The position numbers were made by a program, and so were the translations under genes. A stretch of DNA of 64,000 nucleotides from Paenibacillus sp. HGH0039. Lineage in GTDB: Bacteria; Bacillota; Bacilli; Paenibacillales; NBRC-103111. Under the pieces are notes generated by a model that saw nothing but the letters and a program-made list of their open reading frames with translations, ran no database searches and had not been told where the DNA came from. The stretch is from assembly GCF_000411255.1 (NCBI RefSeq), contig NZ_KE150413.1, positions 734,794 to 798,793 on the forward strand, given 5' to 3'. This document shows, one piece after another, positions 59,701-64,000 of the stretch (positions within the stretch are counted from its first letter, which is position 1; every line of letters begins with the position of its first letter).

Positions 59701-61965
59701 GCCGCCCGCAAGGAGACAGCGGACAAGCTTGAAGGGGTACGCCGTGAGGCCGAGGCTGCGCAGGAAGCGCTTCGTCTGGAGCTGGCCGAAGAGCGCGAGA
59801 GAGCGGAGCTGGCTCAGCTTGAAGCGGAAGAGCGCCTGGAAGCCCTGCGCAAGGAAGCGGCGGCTGAGCGGGAGGCCGCGGAGAACACTGCCGCAGAGAA
59901 ACTTCTGGCGGCGGAGCGCAAGGCGGAAGAGCTGGAATCCGCCCGCAAAGAGACGGCGGTGCAGTTGGAAGCGGCACGCCGCGAGGCGGAAGCCGCACAG
60001 GAAGCGCTCCGCCGGGAACTGGCCGAAGAGCGCGAGAGAGCGGAGCAGGATCTGCTGGAAGCGATGGAAGCGGCCGAACGGGAGACCGAGGCGCGTCTGG
60101 CGGTCCAGCGTGAGAAGGAAGCCGCGGAAGCGCGCATTCGCGAGACGGAGCAGGCGCTTGCGGCCGTCCGGCAGGAAGCCGGAGAACTGGCGGCTTCCCG
60201 CAGCGAAGCGGCGGAGGAATTGGCGGCCGCCCGGAGAGATTTCGCCGAACAGCTCGAGTTTGCGGAGCTGGAGGCGGCGGAGAAGCTGCAGGAGGCTCAG
60301 AGGGAAGCGGCCGAGAAGCTGGCTTCCGCACAGCGGGAAGCCGAAGCCGCCCATCAGCGCGAACTTGCCGCGGAACGCGAACGTGCCGAGCGGGAGCTGC
60401 TGGAGACGGCGGGAGCGGCGGAGCGGGACAGAGCGGCCCGGGAAGCGGCCGAAATGGAGAAGGCCGACGCCCTAGCCAAGCTGCGCGAAACCTCCGAAGC
60501 GCTTGAAGCGGCCCGGCAGGAAGCGGTGCAGATGCGCGAATCGGCCGCGAAGCTTGTCGAAACGCTCCGTGCGGAGCTGACGGGGGCGCGTCAGGATGCG
60601 GAAGCCCTGCTCGAAGACCTCGAGCAGGACAAATCCGCGGCGGACGAGGAGCTGCGGAAAGTGTCCGAAGCTCTGCGCGCCGCACAGGAGGAAGCGGCAG
60701 CCGCCGCAAACGCCGCTAATGCCGCGAAAGCCGCGGAGCGGGATGCGGAAGCCCGCGCAGCCTCCGTAGGGGAGGAAATGGCGGTCCGCCTGAAAGCCGC
60801 CGAAGAGCGCGAAGAAGCGCTCCGCGGCGAGCTGGAGCAGGCGCGCCGGGATGCCGAAGCACTGCTGGAAGACCTGGAGCAGGGGCAGAGCACCGCGGAC
60901 GAGCGGCTCCGTGAAGCGGAGAAGGCGCTGGAAGAAGCGCGCTTGGAAGTGGAACGCGCCCGTGAAGACCGCGCCAAGCTGGAGGTTTCTCTTAAGGAAG
61001 AACTGACCGAAACGCTTAAGCAGGGTGAACTCATGCTTACCCAGGTGGCCGCTGCCCGCGAGAAGGCCGACAAAGAACTTGCGTCGGAACGCGGCCGTTC
61101 GGCCCAAGAGCGGCTTGCGGCGGCTGAACTTGCCGCCCAGTTGGAGGGAGCCCTCAAACGTGAAGAGACACTTCGGGCTGAGTTGAACCAGGCGCGTCAG
61201 GACGCGGAAGCGCTCCTCGAAGATTTGGAGCAAGGCCAGGGCGCGGCGGCGGCTAAGCTGCAGGAAACGGCTGCCGTATTGGAGGCCGCCCGCGAAGCCG
61301 CGGTACGCGAGCTGGCAGCCGAGCGCGACAAGTCCGCCGAAGAACGTCAGAAAGCCGAAGAGCTTGCCGAACAGCTCCATGCGGCGGTTTCCGGCCGGGA
61401 CGAAGCGGCAGCAAGAGAGGCTAAGCTGCGCGAGGAGCTGAGCCAGGCGAAAGCGTCCGGTGAGGCGCTGAATGCCGAGCTGACGGCCGCCCTCCGCGAA
61501 GTTGCCGCAACCCAGCAGATGGCTCACGAGCAGGTGCTTCAGGAGCAGTCCATCCGCCGGGAGCTGGACAGCTCCATGCAGGAGCGCCGGTCGTTGCAGG
61601 AAGAGCTGGACGCATACCGCCAGCTTATGGACGAGCAGGCCGATCAAGAGCGCGCCAGTCTTGGTGAACTCGGCGGCCTGCGCGGAGAAACCGAACAGCT
61701 CCGCCAGGAAGTGGCCCGGATTACCGAAGAACTGGAAACGGAAGCAAAGCGGAGCGGACTGCTCCGGCATCAGCTGGAGGAATTGGAGCAGGCTCACCTT
61801 CAGGCGGAGCAGGGCCTCAAAGAAATGAGCCGTCTGCATGAACAGACGAGCGGGCGATGGGACGAGCTGCAGGAAGAACACCGCAAGCTGCAGGACGAGT
61901 ATGCGAAGCTTCAAACGGAGTATAACGAATGGATTCAGCTTGTGATGGAAGAACCGAAAGGATAA
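56743..61965 (+). CDS. zapA: Giant ZapA-domain coiled-coil protein
   Basis: Residues 1-~85 are a clear ZapA domain (KTKIIVDIYGNEYKLKAHNSPGYVRKV split in text; SYPRLDTYKIAVLAAVNLTDE). ZapA promotes FtsZ bundling and is normally 85-100 residues. Here one uninterrupted frame continues for about 1650 more residues of Glu/Ala/Arg/Leu-rich heptads. Seven copies of a DAEALLE(E/D)LE unit occur (codons at 57421, 57715, 57979, 58231, 60595, 60850, 61201), plus units of ~150-160 residues starting ELELAQ(L/M)EAEE at 58630, 59113, 59563 and, shortened, 59806. There are no membrane spans. AAGGAGG precedes the ATG. Its position between pheT and cvpA is the standard zapA place. Confidence 0.88.
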   Translation: MNSEEKTKIIVDIYGNEYKLKAHNSPGYVRKVAAEVNDQMVQIAESYPRLDTYKIAVLAAVNLTDEKAKVEQRFSETENRLNDLQRALSKADAAVESARGQLERAQQEEQLRKAELAEAREQGAKAAKRQQELTASLEQTKQRAEQNLRELNAAKEKAQQGAKREEQLKAELQQTRQNTEKLQREQASLKQQMEKDARQADQWKKELEQAAGQIKTLESKIGQAERDAESLLEQLEQEKTAAGQAREESAAALLQIQEAAEKEQTLRAELQLVKQRSEQVQRDLQASKERERQQNGQMEQLRQELAEAAQREAAVRSEADQAKQDAEALLEELELEKAAAEENRLQAAAELERLAREQKHTDEQLRQLKDELELAKLEADESREREERLNADAQQAAEREEMLRSELQQAQRDAEALLEEAELEKAAAESLKEQLREAGEREQTQRTELALMKQRGEHMQRELAESKEQTAQREQNLREAADQLEEIRDELEKSRKDAEALLEELEANKASAEEELRESTEALKAARLESKAVREAAENEKAAAETRLRNAEEALVTARREAEESLAAARLEAAEKLEALQKESAERLELAQLEAEEQLEALRREAADLETARNAADAQLEALKRQSAEELELAQMEAEEKLEAARREASAKLTAAENEAASRLLAAVREAEEIEAARKEAAAKLEEAQREAAAAREAFRQELEAARERAEQELLEAMEAAEQESEARKEAQQSQEAAEAKLREASEALRALDLKASGLEAEKEEAAARLEALERETSERMEALKREGAEELELAQLEAEEQLDAARREAAAELEESRREAAAKLQAAVREAQELESARKEAADKLAEAQREAEAARVAFRQELAAERVKAEQELLEAMEAAERETEARAEVQREKDNAEAKLRETSEALQAAERKAAELEAEKEASLAQLEALKRESADELELAQLEAEERLEAVRREAAAELKAAENAAAEKLLAAERRAEELQAARKETADKLEGVRREAEAAQEALRLELAEERERAELAQLEAEERLEALRKEAAAEREAAENTAAEKLLAAERKAEELESARKETAVQLEAARREAEAAQEALRRELAEERERAEQDLLEAMEAAERETEARLAVQREKEAAEARIRETEQALAAVRQEAGELAASRSEAAEELAAARRDFAEQLEFAELEAAEKLQEAQREAAEKLASAQREAEAAHQRELAAERERAERELLETAGAAERDRAAREAAEMEKADALAKLRETSEALEAARQEAVQMRESAAKLVETLRAELTGARQDAEALLEDLEQDKSAADEELRKVSEALRAAQEEAAAAANAANAAKAAERDAEARAASVGEEMAVRLKAAEEREEALRGELEQARRDAEALLEDLEQGQSTADERLREAEKALEEARLEVERAREDRAKLEVSLKEELTETLKQGELMLTQVAAAREKADKELASERGRSAQERLAAAELAAQLEGALKREETLRAELNQARQDAEALLEDLEQGQGAAAAKLQETAAVLEAAREAAVRELAAERDKSAEERQKAEELAEQLHAAVSGRDEAAAREAKLREELSQAKASGEALNAELTAALREVAATQQMAHEQVLQEQSIRRELDSSMQERRSLQEELDAYRQLMDEQADQERASLGELGGLRGETEQLRQEVARITEELETEAKRSGLLRHQLEELEQAHLQAEQGLKEMSRLHEQTSGRWDELQEEHRKLQDEYAKLQTEYNEWIQLVMEEPKG
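58630..60249 (+). repeat. Internal ~0.45-0.48 kb repeats in the giant zapA gene
   Basis: Units begin at 58630, 59113, 59563 and 59806 (spacings 483, 450 and 243 bases). Each carries ELAQ(L/M)EAEE(Q/R/K)L; the full ones also carry LLEAMEAAE. The third unit lacks its second half, as if lost by recombination. Unequal crossing-over could change gene length. Confidence 0.75.
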
Positions 61966-62513
61966 TGACTCTTCCTTCTTGGAATGTACTGGATTGGTCT
62001 ATCCTCGTGCTTGTCGCCGGAGGACTTGTCCTCGGCTACGCGCGGGGATTGATTTCCCAGCTGGTTTCAATTGCCGGATTGTTTATCGCCCTGTACGTCG
62101 CCGTCCGTTTTTACGAGCCCGTTGCCACGTATTTATTGCAATGGCTTTCCCTTTCTTCTTTTTCCGGTTATGATAAATATGAGTTTTTGGTCAAAGGGCT
62201 GAATTTGGAGCGTTATATCGCGAATGCCCTCTCTTTCGCACTGCTGTTCTTTCTGGTGAAGCTTGCCCTTGGAATCGGGGGGAGAACGCTCAACCTGATT
62301 GCCCGGCTGCCTGGTTTGCATACCGTTAACCGGGTGACGGGAGCGCTGCTCGGAGCGCTGGAAGCGTTTGTGATTGCCGCGGTTGCGGTTCATATCATGA
62401 CAATTCTGCCGTCCGACTATGTTCAAGACAGGCTCGGCCAGTCCCGGTTTGCTCCTTATATCCTGAATGACGTTATGGAATGGGCCCGGAAATTGTGGCA
62501 GCGGAGCATGTAA
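61965..62513 (+). CDS. CvpA-family membrane protein
   Basis: The 182-residue protein has four hydrophobic spans and the CvpA pattern NVLDWSILVLVAGGLVLGYARGLISQLVSIAGLFIALYVA (positions 5-43, here abbreviated by its ends) and TVNRVTGALLGALEAFVIAAV. ATG 61965 overlaps the zapA stop (TAATG), so translation is coupled. YshB of B. subtilis occupies the same place after ZapA. Its role in membrane or toxin tolerance is not settled. Confidence 0.87.
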   Translation: MTLPSWNVLDWSILVLVAGGLVLGYARGLISQLVSIAGLFIALYVAVRFYEPVATYLLQWLSLSSFSGYDKYEFLVKGLNLERYIANALSFALLFFLVKLALGIGGRTLNLIARLPGLHTVNRVTGALLGALEAFVIAAVAVHIMTILPSDYVQDRLGQSRFAPYILNDVMEWARKLWQRSM

Positions 62514-62525
62514 GTTCAAGGATAC

Positions 62526-62549
62526 TTCCTCCCGTAAGGGAGGTTTTTT
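62526..62549 (+). terminator. Terminator after the cvpA-like gene
   Basis: CCTCCC-GTAA-GGGAGG followed by six or more T, 13 bases after the stop codon. Confidence 0.88.
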
Positions 62550-62728
62550 ATTCATTTTAATCGGCTCTCCAGCGATCCGGTCGGCGTGAAGCGCGGAGGC
62601 TGGAAGTTGCACCGGTACTCCTCGTACAAGCAAGACTACGCAGATGCGCGCGGCACTCCCGCTTAAGCCTGCTTCCGTCACGGCGAGCGACGACGATGCG
62701 ATTGTGGAGCAAGGGAGGGAGAAACCGT

Positions 62729-63304
62729 ATGGAACAGACGTTAGCCGCCGGCAGCGTTGTGACCACAGCTTGTATCATGGCTGCAGCATGTCTGGGTTGG
62801 TTTTATGTATGGATTCGTAGAAAACAAAAAGCGGAGGGCGCAGCCCTTCTGCAGTCGGTCATAACGGCTTTGGCCGTGACGTTCTTTTTCCTGCTGCCGC
62901 TGCTGATTATGTTCGTGTGCGTCTATGCGGCTCTTCTCAGTGCGGGGACGTTCCTGCCCGACAGTGTCTGGTTCCAGCAGTCGGAAGATTTGCTCAGCCT
63001 GGCTCTGCTGCTCATTTTCGCCCAGACGCTGTTGAGCATTCCGGTGAGGCTGCTGCTGCGGATGGGAGCTTTGAAGGGGCTCGGGGAATTCCGTAAAAAA
63101 ATCGGGATGCCGATCGTTCCGCTGCAGCTCAGCCTGACGATGCTGACTTTCGCTCTCGGCTATCTGGCCGCCAGAGAATGGCACCTCACTTCGGTCGAAC
63201 TGACCGAAAGCGGGCTCTATTACGTGTCGATCTTGCCGCCTCTGGCCGCATTCGGTATTTTTACCCTTCTGCGCAGAAGAAGAGGAAACCATCCCGGCGC
63301 GTAG
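62729..63304 (+). CDS. Hypothetical multi-pass membrane protein
   Basis: The 191-residue protein has about five hydrophobic segments (VTTACIMAAACLGWFYVWI, FFFLLPLLIMFVCVYAALL, LLSLALLLIFAQTLLSIPV, LSLTMLTFALGYLAA, YYVSILPPLAAFGIFTLL) and a basic C-terminal tail. AAGGGAGGGAG precedes ATG 62729. No family is recognised. In B. subtilis polX and mutS2 follow cvpA; this gene stands in that place here. Confidence 0.7.
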   Translation: MEQTLAAGSVVTTACIMAAACLGWFYVWIRRKQKAEGAALLQSVITALAVTFFFLLPLLIMFVCVYAALLSAGTFLPDSVWFQQSEDLLSLALLLIFAQTLLSIPVRLLLRMGALKGLGEFRKKIGMPIVPLQLSLTMLTFALGYLAAREWHLTSVELTESGLYYVSILPPLAAFGIFTLLRRRRGNHPGA

Positions 63305-63428
63305 GCGGAAGATGAACAGACTGTGACAGGTGTGTCGCCCTTGCTGGAAAAGTGATCACGCGCTGCGGCCCCGCATGACGGCGGTCAATCTCGAAGCTTC
63401 TCCGGGGGCAGCTGCGCCCGCTTTGCAA

Positions 63429-63481
63429 AACAAAAAAAGCTTGCGGAACGTATCGAAGATACGTAACCGCAAGCCTTTTTG
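63429..63481. terminator. Bidirectional terminator
   Basis: AAAAAGCTTGCGG and CCGCAAGCCTTTTT pair, enclosing a second hairpin ACGTATC/GATACGT, between convergent genes. Confidence 0.85.
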
Positions 63482-63514
63482 TTAATTCGCCGGAAACTTA
63501 CCGGCGGGCTTATT

Positions 63515-63883
63515 TTATTCTACAACGAGCTTGGCTGTCATCGTGGAGTGGCCGCTTCCGCAAGGAATGCTGCAGAGAATGTTGTAAGTGCCGGCTTTCT
63601 CCGGAGTGACGACTTTGCTCTTGCTGTTGTTGTCGAGACTGACTTTCAAATCCGGAATCGATACGCCGTGAACGCCTTCCTTGATGTCCAGGTTAATTTT
63701 AAGCGGCTCGCCTTTTTTGACTTTATATTCAGCCTGGTCGAATTTCCAGTTGGAAGCTTGAAGCGTAATTTCCTGGCTTGCCGTCGCGTTAGCGTCCGTT
63801 GCCGCCGTATCCGTTTTTTTGCCGCAGGCAGCCAGAGCGAATACAAGGACAAGAGCCATCAGCAGTGCTGCTGTTTTTTTCAT
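63515..63883 (-). CDS. CuA-type cupredoxin lipoprotein (COX2-like)
   Basis: From ATG 63883, behind GGGAGGG, the 122-residue protein has a signal peptide with lipobox LAAC and a single cupredoxin domain. Its ligand set matches the dinuclear CuA site of cytochrome oxidase subunit II: GVHGVSIPDL (first His) and CSIPCGSGHSTM (C-x3-C-x3-H-x2-M). There is no oxidase membrane domain and no oxidase gene near. It may be a free-standing electron carrier or copper-handling protein on the outer face of the membrane. Confidence 0.85.
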   Translation of the reverse strand: MKKTAALLMALVLVFALAACGKKTDTAATDANATASQEITLQASNWKFDQAEYKVKKGEPLKINLDIKEGVHGVSIPDLKVSLDNNSKSKVVTPEKAGTYNILCSIPCGSGHSTMTAKLVVE

Positions 63884-64000
63884 AAATTTCCCTCCCTTTG
63901 TTTCATACACCCTCATCATACACCCGGAAGGCGGGGAAGTCAGCGGCTAACAAGTGAACCCTTTATGACAAATCATCAAATAAGATGTGAAAAATGAAGA

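Noticed and set aside
57502-61914. Several long minus-strand frames opposite the giant zapA gene
   Set aside because: The GAG/GCG/CGC-rich repeats leave few stops on the opposite strand; products are low-complexity Arg/Phe/Ser/Leu strings with no start signals.

Overview
The window reads as a chromosomal segment of a low-to-mid GC Gram-positive bacterium of the order Bacillales, most likely Paenibacillus or a close relative. Grounds are strong AGGAGG-type ribosome sites with frequent TTG and GTG starts, many lipobox lipoproteins, T-box leaders, a pheS-pheT-zapA-cvpA block, and B. subtilis-like sets (lutABC, the yuxG-type rhamnulose-phosphate aldolase fusion, pxpBCA, ycnI/ycnJ, ykkCD, amj). 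No rRNA, tRNA, CRISPR array or insertion sequence was seen. The assignment is by homology recalled from reading; no search was run.

Region 1 (1-8.5 kb) is accessory. It holds the end of a short-chain dehydrogenase, an acyl carrier protein, an FG-GAP/ASPIC-UnbV lipoprotein and an RnfD-like membrane protein (UnbU-like). Across a divergent regulatory gap lie a LexA-like S24 repressor, an AraC-type regulator, a DUF1702 (UnbL-like) protein, a YqaJ-like nuclease homologue lacking its expected acidic residues, and a second UnbU-like paralogue. UnbL/UnbV/UnbU are the three conserved unknown proteins of enediyne clusters, so this may be the edge of an enediyne-like or related polyketide locus. The diagnostic PKS would lie to the left, outside the window.

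Region 2 (8.6-15.3 kb) is a rhamnose/lactaldehyde-to-lactate-to-pyruvate set: an aldolase/lactaldehyde dehydrogenase fusion, a DeoR regulator, and lutABC behind a probable cre site. Region 3 (15.3-28.9 kb) is mixed housekeeping: a D,D-carboxypeptidase, lipoproteins, thyA-dfrA, an oxidoreductase, ycnI, a NarL-type two-component pair, a GGDEF-like/HTH regulator, a VTT membrane protein and a solitary MazF-like protein. Region 4 (29-35.1 kb) has pxpBCA (5-oxoproline hydrolysis), a gene-poor leader region with tiny ORFs and hairpins before a small HTH gene, and a response regulator next to an Hpt-REC-GGDEF-REC protein.

Region 5 (35.1-48.5 kb) has phzF-like, ycnJ, DUF418, amj, a Fur-controlled iron-siderophore binding lipoprotein, an OmpR/VanS-type pair, a membrane glycosyltransferase and a membrane-anchored FAD protein. 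Region 6 (48.5-64 kb) is translation and division: trpS behind a T-box-like element and a leader ORF with three tandem Trp codons, a TetR-controlled ykkCD exporter pair, T-box-pheST, an extraordinary 1740-residue ZapA-coiled-coil protein, cvpA, and a CuA-type cupredoxin lipoprotein.

The observations most worth checking are the giant ZapA, the trpS leader, the UnbLVU-like locus and the structured leader at 31.9-32.4 kb.
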